Part shown: piece after piece, positions 18,579 through 27,138 of the stretch
Layout: each line of letters starts with the position of its first letter
Position numbering within the stretch: position 1 is the first letter of the stretch
Source: Natrononativus amylolyticus
Lineage (GTDB): Archaea > Halobacteriota > Halobacteria > Halobacteriales > Natrialbaceae
DNA length: 64,000 nt
Reading direction: 5' to 3'
Assembly (NCBI RefSeq): GCF_024362525.1
Contig: NZ_CP101459.1
Coordinates: 682,001-746,000 of the forward strand
Notes under the pieces: model-generated
The model's database searches: none
Told to the model about the DNA's origin: nothing
The model's input: only the letters and a program-made list of their open reading frames with translations
Made by a program: the position numbers and the translations under genes

Positions 18579-20089
18579 AGTGGTTTATTGCCTCTGTTCT
18601 GGCGCACTCGGGATCGAACTGCACGCCGACGTTGAGTCGGTGAGACCGATCTGGATCGACGTCGATGCGATTTCGAGGAGGATATCGTGGGCCCATCACC
18701 GATCTTGTTGTTCGGGTTCCAGTTCTTCGGTTTACTCGAACGTGGGTGTGCGGCCGGTGTAGACGAACTCCTCCATCGCGACCGCTCGTATACTGCTTTC
18801 GCTCGGTCCGTTGTAGAGATGCCTGCGTACGTACCACCACGTTTGAGCCGACCCACTGCACTGCGGGTACGCGGATATCCGCCGCTCGTAACCGCAGGAG
18901 TGGCCGTTCGAGCGCTACTGACCGCACTGGTCGCAGTCGCGACCGCTGCGCCTTGCATCGAGATTCCGACCAGCGTAAACGAACCACTGATCGCAAGCGG
19001 TACTACGAGTGCGATAAAGAACACCGCCATCGTCATTCCGAGATTGATCACCTCGATATCGTGGAACGTCCAGTTGAGTTCGTAGGCGACTCGAAGGAGC
19101 AGTGCAGTCGGCCAATTCCATACCAGCAGGGCGTAGTACTGCCAGATGAAAACAGAGCCGACCTGTTTCACTCGTTGGTTCCCACCCCAGTAAGCGAGTA
19201 AAATCAAAATGGGGAGCATGATCGGGACGATGTAGAGGAGCATATGTCGGACCGTGTGTATCGTGAGGAGAGCAATTCCAGCAATCCAGCCCTGGAAATA
19301 GAGACCGACCACCACTGCGAGTGGACCGCTGATCATTGCCCGTTCAGAATCAGCGATCTCATCGCCTTCCGGGAGGAAGAACTGTGTCACCTCGTCAGAA
19401 AAGACGTGTAACAGTGCTGCATATTCCCACGAAGCGACGACCAGAAAGATTGCAAGTGTCGCCGAGCCAAGCGTGGCGAACATCCGCCGTTTCGTGAACG
19501 CCGAGATCGCCGGCCCGATCAAAACGAGTAACGCCATCAGGGTGACGACGCCTCCGACGAGAGGTATGATGAACGGTAGATAGACCGATTCGTGCAAATC
19601 GCTGTAGATGCCACCTGAGACGCTCCCGTCGTCGACGGGCGTTCCAGTGATCCCATGGATTCCGTCGTTTTCGATCGTGGGCGTCCCTAACATATTGTTG
19701 AAGACACTATCGACGAAGTACAACATCGCCTCGTGGAATTCCTCACTCGCCCATTCCCAGATCGCTGCGATTGCGTCTACAGGCGATGGGACACCGGTTA
19801 TGGGATTCAGTGTATCTACGCCGTCCGAAACTGTAGTACCGGACCCAGTACCCCTATTGCCTGTGTCCGTCTCCGTATCAGTAGATGCATTTGTTGAGTC
19901 GTTACTTGGACCAGTATCGTTCTCAGAGGAGTTCCAGCGGCTGTCTAGATCATCTGAGATGTTGTCAGTGTCTTTGTAGTGGGTACTGTAGCCGTCTCCA
20001 CCTACCGCGGCCCCCGCGGTCGTTAGCAGTACCACGGTAATGGTGAGCAAAACCACCGCAACAACTCGGACGAGACGGCGAAAATCCAT
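18575..20089 (-). CDS. Polytopic membrane protein, VirB6/TrbL-like
   Basis: A 504-residue protein. A signal-like segment at residues 8-28 is followed by a low-complexity Asp/Ser/Thr/Asn stretch (about 35-90), then at least six hydrophobic spans between about 165 and 395. A basic, Arg/Ser-rich tail of about 100 residues should lie in the cytoplasm. This matches the layout of VirB6/TrbL channel proteins, though sequence motifs are weak. Position just before virB4 in an operon with virD4 supports that role. Its stop overlaps the virB4 start. Confidence 0.7.
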   Translation of the reverse strand: MDFRRLVRVVAVVLLTITVVLLTTAGAAVGGDGYSTHYKDTDNISDDLDSRWNSSENDTGPSNDSTNASTDTETDTGNRGTGSGTTVSDGVDTLNPITGVPSPVDAIAAIWEWASEEFHEAMLYFVDSVFNNMLGTPTIENDGIHGITGTPVDDGSVSGGIYSDLHESVYLPFIIPLVGGVVTLMALLVLIGPAISAFTKRRMFATLGSATLAIFLVVASWEYAALLHVFSDEVTQFFLPEGDEIADSERAMISGPLAVVVGLYFQGWIAGIALLTIHTVRHMLLYIVPIMLPILILLAYWGGNQRVKQVGSVFIWQYYALLVWNWPTALLLRVAYELNWTFHDIEVINLGMTMAVFFIALVVPLAISGSFTLVGISMQGAAVATATSAVSSARTATPAVTSGGYPRTRSAVGRLKRGGTYAGISTTDRAKAVYERSRWRSSSTPAAHPRSSKPKNWNPNNKIGDGPTISSSKSHRRRSRSVSPTQRRRAVRSRVRQNRGNKPL

Positions 20090-20098
20090 GTTACTCCC

Positions 20099-20608
20099 TC
20101 AGAGGAACGGCGAGCACCCTTCACCGACGCCCGGCCCGCTGACGTAGTCAAATGCCACGTCGATGAACGTGAGGATGAAAACGAATCCGATGACACCAAC
20201 GATTACACCAACGATCATCAGATTCCCCATCGCTGTTGCCCCAGCGAAGAGCGGGAACGCCCGGAGGACTAACCCAAGCAATGCGATCACGACGAGCAAG
20301 CCGACAACAAATTGCCATAGCATAATCTGCGTGTCCGCGATCAACAATCCGATTCCGTCATTACAGTACTGCGCGCTGGCTGATTGACTCGCAGCCGTGA
20401 CTGCGATGGCGATTACGAGAAATCCTTTTGTAAGTGGCGCTAACCGGTCGCCGATTCGTTCGTACACCGATTGCTCGAGATAAGTCCCGTTACGGAATCT
20501 CGAGCATCCGTTTATCCTGACCGAGAAGACCCGTAGCAGGGCCTTCAAAATCAACGATCGGTCCGATTCGCTAGCTTCGGTCTTATCGGCAGATGGCTCA
20601 TTTCCCAT
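20099..20608 (-). CDS. Small membrane protein, VirB2-like candidate
   Basis: A 169-residue protein that opens the transfer operon. After a charged N-terminal 60 residues come a hydrophobic segment ending in QSASAQ (possible signal cleavage), then two membrane spans (IMLWQFVVGLLVVIALLGLV and the Gly/Val-rich NLMIVGVIVGVIGFVFI). This two-helix plan after a cleavable segment resembles VirB2/TrbC pilins. Two Cys (CNDG and EGCSPFL) could form an external disulfide. Nine bases separate it from the next gene. Assignment rests on topology and position only. Confidence 0.55.
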   Translation of the reverse strand: MGNEPSADKTEASESDRSLILKALLRVFSVRINGCSRFRNGTYLEQSVYERIGDRLAPLTKGFLVIAIAVTAASQSASAQYCNDGIGLLIADTQIMLWQFVVGLLVVIALLGLVLRAFPLFAGATAMGNLMIVGVIVGVIGFVFILTFIDVAFDYVSGPGVGEGCSPFL

Positions 20609-20626
20609 AGTTGTGAATGGTTTGAT

Positions 20627-20683
20627 TAACCTTATTCCGATTGTCCTTCTATCTTACCCCAGTACAATATCAGAATAAGGTTA
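20627..20683. promoter_or_regulatory. Inverted repeat in the promoter of the conjugation operon
   Basis: TAACCTTATTC (20627-20637) and its exact reverse complement GAATAAGGTTA (20673-20683) are separated by 35 bases. The near arm lies about 20-30 bases before the start of the first operon gene, where a haloarchaeal TATA/BRE would sit in a leaderless transcript. Two sites for a dimeric regulator, possibly with looping, are a reasonable inference. The divergent gene at 20842 is a candidate binder. Confidence 0.6.
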
Positions 20684-20841
20684 TAGTGAGGTATTGCTGC
20701 TCCCCTAATAAATCTGTTGTCGTCGAAACCACCATCCTAAACCGACTATGTTTATGATGACTGCGTAAACTCACTCAAATGTGAGACACCCCTTCTCTAA
20801 AGCTGAGACCTCTGATCATACTGCGATCACCTGCCTCCGCT

Positions 20842-21165
20842 ATGAGTGACGAAGAGTCAGCTGATCAAACGGAGAAAGCGATCAACATCGAAGTCCCTGA
20901 AGGGGACAAGACCAGATACATCTCGGTGGAGATGCCGCTCGAACAGTACGAATCACTGGATAAGTTGAAAGACGAATTTGGGATGACGTGGCGTGGTCTA
21001 CTTATTCATTCACGCCGGCAATTAGATGGAGTCCCTCAGCCAGGGAGTGACGAAGCAGAAACCAGCCAGTACGAACTGCTCAACGAAACACGGCAACGGC
21101 ACGGATTTACCTGGAAAGGCATGTTACTGTTTGCTGAGCGCCATCTGCGATCTGATAACTCTTAA
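20842..21165 (+). CDS. Small protein with an internal helical repeat
   Basis: A 107-residue acidic protein divergent from the conjugation operon. It contains the same unit twice: YESLDKLKDEFGMTWRGLLI then HSRRQL, and YELLNETRQRHGFTWKGMLL then FAERHL. The consensus is Y-x-x-L-x6-7-G-x-T-W-x-G-x-L-x4-R-x-L. The first part (ISVEMPLEQYESLDKL) could form a ribbon-helix-helix-like strand and helix. Either a DNA-binding regulator of the adjacent operon or an accessory transfer protein is possible. I do not recognise a named family. Confidence 0.65.
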   Translation: MSDEESADQTEKAINIEVPEGDKTRYISVEMPLEQYESLDKLKDEFGMTWRGLLIHSRRQLDGVPQPGSDEAETSQYELLNETRQRHGFTWKGMLLFAERHLRSDNS

Positions 21166-21375
21166 TTTCCTCCTGGAAACTGCCTCGAAGGTCGACTTTC
21201 CGCCAGCTAACCCACTACTTCAGAAAAATCATAAGCAATCTATTGCAGAATCTACTAAATCTGTTGAAATACTCAGCGTGTGACAAGAATAGTGTGTTGA
21301 ATAGATGGCGCGAATGTCGCACGAGCCAGAGCGTGACCTACGCCGACCAGTGATTGCTCGGTACTGGAAGTCTTC

Positions 21376-21969
21376 TTAGCGTTCGGCTACATCGAGATAT
21401 TCTTCACGTGAAATCGTGTATCTGTGTACGTCAGCGACGGTGTCCGGCAATCGATGCCAGTTGCGCAGCAGGCCCTCGTACTGGCCGCCGTACCGATCGA
21501 CGTACTTGGTGATCGCTCGTCGAGACTTCTCGTTCCCGTCGACGTGAGCGGCAACGACGAGTTCGAGATCGAGGCGGTCGAACGCGACGGCGAGGAGAGC
21601 GTCGACCCGTTCCCCGGAGTAACCACGTCCCCAAAATCGCGTGTCGAGAAGAATACCGAGGTTGGCGGACCGCTTTTCCCACTCCGGGTACAGTCCCGTC
21701 GTTCCCGCGACGGCACCTGCTCCCTCCTCCCCGTCCTTCGGCCGGATCGCTTACTTCGCACCCTCTCCGTCGTCCCACAAGCGTTCGGCTTCGTCTACGT
21801 ACTCGTACGTCTCTTTCACCGTCTCGTGGGGAGACGAATCCCAGTACTCGAACATCTCCTCCGTATCGTCTCCATCAGCGTAGAGTTCGTACAGACCGTA
21901 TACGTCGATGGTATCGTGGGAAATTCGTTCGAGGTGGAGTCGCTCCGTCTCGACGTGTTCAGGGAACAT
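21376..21969 (-). pseudogene. GNAT acetyltransferase (RimJ/RimL type) with one nonsense codon
   Basis: One frame from ATG 21969 (MFPEHVETERLHLERISHDT) to a stop at 21376 encodes a complete 197-residue N-acetyltransferase. It includes AGAVAGTTGLYPEWEKRSAN, the acetyl-CoA stretch LLDTRFWGRGYSGERVDALL, and LELVVAAHVDGNEKSRRAI. The only defect is a TAA at 21751-21753 (residue 73) where the family usually has an aromatic residue; TAC to TAA is a single change. It is therefore very recently inactivated, read through, or a sequencing error. Confidence 0.85.
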
Positions 21970-22259
21970 ACTGAATCACCCGCTGTCGGGAACAATAATT
22001 GTGGTGTGAGGGTGTGCTGATATCCCTGCAGGGTATCCCGATCGAACACGCCGAACGGTACGCTGTTCTCCGGATCAGATAATTTACCACGTGTCGGTTG
22101 GACTAAACGAGTCGTCCTCTGTATGCAGTATGACTTCGGCAAAATGTTACTACCGAGGGTTTCAACGGAGTCAATCCACTTTACTCGACTCTCGATGCAC
22201 TTCACTTCTGAATATCAGATAAACCACTAAGTACAATAAGGCTAAACTAATATCAAGCC

Positions 22260-22499
22260 ATGGAAATACTCACACAGGCCAATGCTGCAGCGGTTCGGTG
22301 GTTCGCGATCGGTACCATTGCAATGGCGTTTGTTATGTACCCAACATGGGGCCTGGTATCCGCGCTAGTCGTCAGCGCCGCTGGTGTATTCATCTATTTC
22401 GTAGGTGGGAACGAGAACGCACATGGTCCGATACGAAGAATCGTGGCGGGGGTTGGCTATATGACGTTACTCTTCCTCGGGGTTGGGATTGGTGTCTGA
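22260..22499 (+). CDS. Small membrane protein, 79 residues
   Basis: Almost entirely hydrophobic with three spans: VRWFAIGTIAMAFVMYPTW, LVSALVVSAAGVFIYFVG, and IVAGVGYMTLLFLGVGIGV. A short polar hairpin (GNENAHGPIRR) separates the second and third. An A/T-rich element (gctaaactaat) lies about 10-20 bases before the ATG. No named family recognised. Confidence 0.6.
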   Translation: MEILTQANAAAVRWFAIGTIAMAFVMYPTWGLVSALVVSAAGVFIYFVGGNENAHGPIRRIVAGVGYMTLLFLGVGIGV

Positions 22500-22527
22500 C
22501 CACGATTTGTTCCGACTCAACCACTCC

Positions 22528-23037
22528 TCACCTCTTCTCGAGTGCTCTAACCATATCGATAACCCTCTCGACGTCGCGAGTCAGTGCTTCGAAATCTTCG
22601 TGAAGCTCGTCAATCTGCCGTTCGAGGTCGTCTGATTGGTCGTCGTCGGTATCCTGTAGTTCCTCTTCGACCGCACGGAGACGTCCATCGAGTTCATCAA
22701 GACGGTTGCGGACAACACCCTCCTCGAGAGGGTTCATTCCGTAGTCCTCCTGGGCTGCCGAGAGCACTTCTCGACCCCTGTCTGTTATCCGATAGCCGTA
22801 CCCTCGTGATGGCGGTGACGATCTTCGATCGCGATCCTCGTCGGTCTCCTCGAGGAGGTTGGCTGCGATCATCTTCCGGAAGTGGTTATTCACGAGTTCG
22901 TTATAGAGTGCATCCGAACTAGAGGTGACATCGGCCGTCCTGGCTTCGCCACCATTGTTCCAAATCGCTGCCAGTGTTAGATACTGCTTTCTCGTCATAT
23001 CGCGCGCAATTTCCCACGGTTCAGCAGTTGGATCCAT
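22528..23037 (-). CDS. Winged-helix regulator with C-terminal coiled coil
   Basis: A 169-residue protein. Residues 10-90 form a winged helix (MTRKQYLTLAAIWNNGGEAR, FRKMIAANLLEETD, YGYRITDRGREVL). Residues about 105-168 are a heptad-rich coiled coil (RNRLDELDGRLRAVEEELQ to RVIDMVRALEKR), likely for dimerisation. Similar architecture is common in haloarchaeal regulators. It ends 29 bases from the small membrane protein gene, convergent with it. Confidence 0.8.
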   Translation of the reverse strand: MDPTAEPWEIARDMTRKQYLTLAAIWNNGGEARTADVTSSSDALYNELVNNHFRKMIAANLLEETDEDRDRRSSPPSRGYGYRITDRGREVLSAAQEDYGMNPLEEGVVRNRLDELDGRLRAVEEELQDTDDDQSDDLERQIDELHEDFEALTRDVERVIDMVRALEKR

Positions 23038-24089
23038 ACATAGAGATCTTCGTGATTACTAAAAAATTTGGTGGGAAAATTATGCTAAACAGTAGACTAT
23101 CGACCGTACATAGTCCTGCCACTCCCCTCACCGTTATAGCTCGAGTCCCGATCAGACTGCGTCAGACAAGGGAAAGGGAGTGTCACCTCCTCGAGGAACA
23201 GCACAGGAAATCAGACTGTGCGTAGCAGGACTGTGACCACTATGGTGCGAGCCCACCACAGAAGAGCATGAAGCAGCTCCTGAGAGCGACCTGGGAGCGA
23301 GACTGAAACACCCAGAGAGATGTGAACTCCTCCTCAGCGACCTCGAGACAACCTCGAGCCAGAGCGAAACAGGTCTGCACAACAGCTACGACTGACTCTC
23401 AACGCTGGTCTAGAAGAGGGACTATCAACGCTATCTGAGACAGGTGAGTCCAGGGCGCCTCGAGATGACCTCGAACACAAAGAGGCCGAGTACCACCGAG
23501 GTGACCTCGAGATACAACAGTAGAGGGGAGCACCCCTGCTCTGAACCACCCCGACTATCCACAGAGCGAGCGCGGAGCGAAGCGCGAGCGTGGGCGGCAG
23601 TCGGGAGTCCAGCGGGCGCAGGGTTCTCGAGAAGACACTGTCGCAATGATGGGAGTGTATTCGTTGTTCCAGAACCCGTCCCGTACAGTCGACCCCCCTT
23701 AGCGATGTCTGTAGTTACCATACACCAATCAACCGTAATACAATCACCATAACAATCTGTAATCGAGTCCTCGGGGACTTCAACTATCTCAGGGGCGTCC
23801 CAATGGCGCGGGCTGTCCACCAGAAAACACGAAAGCCCGAGAAAATCGAGCGCCACGAGATGGCCCCACGACCGTTTCTCCCAGACCCGGTCCGTGCGAC
23901 GCTCCGGCTCGATGCGGAAGCGGAAAAAGCCAGCGAGAAAAGAGATCGATCAACTCGTGCGTGTCCCGTCCTCGAGAATGACATTGGCCTCTAAGAGTCA
24001 TACTCCCGACCGGCGCTCACACCTTCGAAACTACCTGCTCGAGGGCCGACTCAGTACTGACAGGGAGTTTTGTCGTCGGTCATTCGGTC
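23038..24089. other. 1.05-kb gene-free region, T-poor and A-rich on the plus strand
   Basis: No convincing gene. From about 23160 to 23600 the plus strand is poor in T (8 of 60 bases in two lines counted) and rich in A, G and C, unlike the rest of the window. It carries many copies of a short ACCTCGAG-like word (for example at 23340, 23350, 23459, 23467, 23503). ATCAGACTG occurs near 23151 and 23210. Around 23570 is the low-complexity gagcgagcgcggagcgaagc. A non-coding RNA, an origin or transfer-origin region, or decayed mobile DNA are all possible. Confidence 0.4.
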
Positions 24090-24623
24090 TCAGATTCGCT
24101 TGCGCATTTGGCGGGCCGAAACTCGCCAGTCGGCACCATTGCCGGACGGGTGACGCTTCAGCCCAGTCGTTGCCCACAAGAGGAGCCAGATGAACGCTAT
24201 CTGGACGAGGAATCGAAACCACAGCGGCGTCGCTTCGGTGCCGGCGATAACGAGACTTTCCTGTGCAGCGAACACGTTCGCCGGGAACATGGCGACGAGG
24301 AGCGCCGTCAGACCGATCCCGGCGTACCGTGCCGTCCGCGGCCACAGCAGCCCGATCGCTCCAAGGAGTTCTAGCACGCCGGTGACGGTCACCAGCAACT
24401 CGGGAGCAGGGAGTACGTCAGGAACCATCTGAACGAGGTCAGTTCGAGTGCTCGTGAAATGAGAAATACTGGTGAACACGAACATGGCCGCCAGTGCATA
24501 TCGAGACGCTGTTTTCCACGACCGCATCGGTCGGACTCCCACATACCCGAGCGAGCGAAACGCCAGGAGAGCCCCGATAAGCAGAACGAACGGGGCAACG
24601 AAATACGGGCTATCGACGATCAT
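24090..24623 (-). CDS. DoxX-family membrane protein
   Basis: A 177-residue protein with about five membrane spans. RYALAAMFVFTSISHFTSTR is the typical DoxX first-helix motif, followed by VPDVLPAPELLVTVTGVLEL and AARYAGIGLTALLVAMFPANVF-like core helices. DoxX-like proteins are membrane partners in redox or thiosulfate chemistry, but most are uncharacterised. It lies downstream of the GFA and AHSA1-type genes on the same strand. Confidence 0.85.
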   Translation of the reverse strand: MIVDSPYFVAPFVLLIGALLAFRSLGYVGVRPMRSWKTASRYALAAMFVFTSISHFTSTRTDLVQMVPDVLPAPELLVTVTGVLELLGAIGLLWPRTARYAGIGLTALLVAMFPANVFAAQESLVIAGTEATPLWFRFLVQIAFIWLLLWATTGLKRHPSGNGADWRVSARQMRKRI

Positions 24624-24761
24624 TTTCCGCAGCTCCTCCTAAGGCGACCTTCTCCGTCGTTTCTCATCGTTGTGATTTGCTCATGTGACGCGTCGTTGGT
24701 CTCGTCCGTCGTCGGTCTGTTTTCTACGGGGTAGCCGATACGTCGGTACACAGCATCGACC

Positions 24762-25166
24762 TCATAGATACCGGATCTCTGTGGGCGAAGACCCCCACGC
24801 GTCGTGTCGTCCGTCGACGTCGGTAATCGGCGCTTCCGCCAGTTCTTCATCTGTGACATCGTCCAAGCAGGCGACGTTGACGGCGTAGAACTCGCCGCCG
24901 AGTTCGTCGACGGTCCCTTGCCCAAGCGGCTTGACGCCGCAGCAACTGCAAAAGCGGTGACGGCTCGTCGCACTCCGTGGTTGGTACTCTGTCAGCGCGT
25001 CATCTCCCTGCAATAGGCGGAATGCGTTGGAGGAAACGACAGTGCCCCAGTACCGAGTCTTCGTGCACATCGAACAGTTACACCTCGTCGTTCCGTCGTT
25101 CAGGTCGATGTCTGTCTCGAAGCGAACCGCACCACAGTGGCAGCTTCCGGCGTACGTTTCTCTCAT
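24762..25166 (-). CDS. GFA/CENP-V-type zinc protein
   Basis: A 134-residue protein of the glutathione-dependent formaldehyde-activating (GFA) fold: MRETYAGSCHCGAVRFETDI gives the first Cys-x-Cys, CNCSMCTKT the next cluster, and HRFCSCCGVKPLGQG the third. These cysteines bind zinc. ATG 25166 starts at the domain edge and overlaps the upstream gene's stop (ATGA). Haloarchaea lack glutathione, so the substrate is probably another thiol or small aldehyde adduct; this is inference. Confidence 0.88.
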   Translation of the reverse strand: MRETYAGSCHCGAVRFETDIDLNDGTTRCNCSMCTKTRYWGTVVSSNAFRLLQGDDALTEYQPRSATSRHRFCSCCGVKPLGQGTVDELGGEFYAVNVACLDDVTDEELAEAPITDVDGRHDAWGSSPTEIRYL

Positions 25167-25642
25167 TCGCGACTCACAACCGTTCCCAGCGTTTCGAGAG
25201 CACTCGACCATCCTTCGACATACCCGTCAACGTTTTCGCGTGCAGACCGATCCCGATACGCACCGATCCGTTCGTGGACGAGTACGACCTCGGTTCCGCC
25301 GTCCACGTCTCGGAACTCGTACGTAACGCGACTCTCCTTCTGGCCCGAGTTCTGCCAGGTGTGGACGATGCGCTCGTACTCGAGTACCTCCAGGAACGTT
25401 CCTTCGATGGTGGTGGATCGCTTTCCGTCTACGATTCGGAGCGAGAGCGCACCGTCGGACTCGAGTTCGAGGTCGTCCACCTGTGCGGTCATCTCCCCCG
25501 GCGCGAACCACTGCTCGAGTTCCGCCGGATCGGCGAACGCTCGATACACGCGCTCGCGCGACGCACCGAACGTCCGACGGATCGTCAGGCTCGTGTCGCC
25601 AGCTTCGATCTCGGTCTTCGATCTTCGGTCTTCTTCTGACAT
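25163..25642 (-). CDS. SRPBCC protein, AHSA1-like
   Basis: A 159-residue START/Bet v1-fold protein of the Hsp90-activator-homology (AHSA1) group: LTIRRTFGASRERVYRAFAD, ELEQWFAPGEM, GTFLEVLEYERIVHTWQ and VDGYVEGWSSALETLG. Such small proteins bind hydrophobic ligands; role here unknown. The first 16 residues (MSEEDRRSKTEIEAGD) are not part of the fold, and they recur at the N-terminus of the RibD-like gene at 28834-29523. It forms an operon with the GFA gene. Confidence 0.88.
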   Translation of the reverse strand: MSEEDRRSKTEIEAGDTSLTIRRTFGASRERVYRAFADPAELEQWFAPGEMTAQVDDLELESDGALSLRIVDGKRSTTIEGTFLEVLEYERIVHTWQNSGQKESRVTYEFRDVDGGTEVVLVHERIGAYRDRSARENVDGYVEGWSSALETLGTVVSRE

Positions 25643-25719
25643 CAGGCTAATACTGGTGCGGCGCCTGCTTCCCAATTACACCAACATGCTAGTGTCAAAT
25701 TATCATATTAGTTATCTGG
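25595..25719 (-). repeat. Duplicated leader, copy A (promoter plus first codons)
   Basis: This 125-base block covers the upstream region and first 16 codons of the AHSA1-like gene. It aligns without net gaps to 29476-29600 in front of the RibD-like gene. Shared runs include gctaatactggt, caattacacca and catgctagtgtcaaa. Confidence 0.8.
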
Positions 25720-25940
25720 GGGAGCAATAAGTTTGCTCAGAGTCAGGCACTTCACACACCATTTGCTATAACCAAATTACGCCACTGATTCTTTTGTACG
25801 AGGTTGTCAAGATCATTCTCACACCCTGTTGCAGACTCAATGAGCGTTGGATACAGGCGACTTCTGTAACGGTGAGAGCAGAGACTGTGCATACAGCGGT
25901 TCTCGGTATGTCTATGAAAAAACGCCTCTAATGGGGAGGC

Positions 25941-26849
25941 ATGAGTGAACAATTCGTCCAGCACGTTGAGCCTGAAGAGGCGTTCGCTGCCCTCACTGAC
26001 GAGACACGCCTCAAGATTCTACAAGTACTCTGGGAGTCCGATATTCAGACGGTAACATTCTCCGAGTTGCGTAGGGCAGTTGGGATGCGTGACCCGGGCC
26101 AATTCAACTACCACCTTGACAAGCTAGTGGGGCAGTTCGTTACCAAGACCGACGAAGGATACCGACTTACGCAAGCTGGTAAGCATGTGAACGGGGCGAT
26201 TGCGTCGGGAATGTACACGGCGCACGGGACTATCGACCCGATCGTGTTGGACCACTCGTGTCAGAAAAGTGGCGAAGCGATAATGTTACGGTATGAAAAT
26301 GAAACCGTCCAGGTCGGGTGTGGTTCCTGTTCATTCTGTCCATCTGGTTGGAAAGCCCCGGTTCCACCTGCTGTATTTGCCGGGTACGACCGGGATGAAA
26401 TTCCAGAAGTTGTGAGTCGATATTTCCGGACGAAAGTACAACAGGTCACCAACGGCTTCTGTCCGTACTGTAATGGCCAGATGAAGTCGGCTGTGAAACT
26501 GTTTGACACAATGGGTGACGGTCCATCACCAGCGGATAGGTCAGAAGAACTGAACGACCTGTCTCTTGATCCAGTGGTTCGGTTTGATTGTCAACGGTGT
26601 AGTGCTAGGTCTCGGATTGCGTTGTACCATGCACTTCTGCTCACCGACCCAGTCGTTACCAGTTTTTATTGTGAGAATGGGGTTGTTGTTCAGGAACGGC
26701 CTATCTGGGAGATCTCCGAGCTGAGTCCCGCTAGAATAGATATCGAAAGCCGAAATCCGGTTCAGGTAAATGTGATGTATCGGGTTGACGAGTCCACACT
26801 CATAATTGTCGTTGACGAGACGTTCAATATTGTCGATATTGAAAAATAA
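25941..26849 (+). CDS. ArsR-type winged-helix regulator with zinc-ribbon segment (DUF7351-like)
   Basis: A 302-residue protein. Residues 10-85 form an ArsR-type winged helix (EEAFAALTDETRLKILQVLW, LRRAVGMRDPGQFNYHLDKL). The middle and C-terminal parts carry Cys pairs that suggest zinc ribbons: CGSCSFC, GFCPYCNG and DCQRCSA. This layout is common in haloarchaeal regulators. It is followed by an MFS exporter on the same strand 289 bases on, so it may control that transporter. Confidence 0.82.
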   Translation: MSEQFVQHVEPEEAFAALTDETRLKILQVLWESDIQTVTFSELRRAVGMRDPGQFNYHLDKLVGQFVTKTDEGYRLTQAGKHVNGAIASGMYTAHGTIDPIVLDHSCQKSGEAIMLRYENETVQVGCGSCSFCPSGWKAPVPPAVFAGYDRDEIPEVVSRYFRTKVQQVTNGFCPYCNGQMKSAVKLFDTMGDGPSPADRSEELNDLSLDPVVRFDCQRCSARSRIALYHALLLTDPVVTSFYCENGVVVQERPIWEISELSPARIDIESRNPVQVNVMYRVDESTLIIVVDETFNIVDIEK

Positions 26850-27138
26850 CTTGATCTCGTCCGGGTCATCCACAAGATTGTCCAATATTCCTAGAACGTG
26901 ATTCACACACTGGATATTGTTATATTGGTTTTGAAATAGATCGCTGGGTGTTGAACACCCCTTTTGGCACAGTAATGCGAGGGCGACGATCGGCTCGCAC
27001 GTACGGATGATGACGCACTTCGTGTGCTCGAAATCGGCAGTGATGCCAAATAAAATATAGAACAAAGATTCTGTTCACCGCGTAACAGAAACATCATTCA
27101 AATTATATTTATGGCGATCTCGTCCCATTTATCAGGAT

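Noticed and set aside
23444-23752. 102-codon plus-strand frame in the gene-free region
   Set aside because: Its composition is unlike haloarchaeal protein (many Arg, Ser, Pro and few Asp/Glu pairs), and the underlying DNA is repetitive.
26541-27065. 174-codon minus-strand frame beyond the ArsR-type gene
   Set aside because: Half of it is antisense to the regulator gene and the rest is AT-rich intergenic DNA without coding bias.
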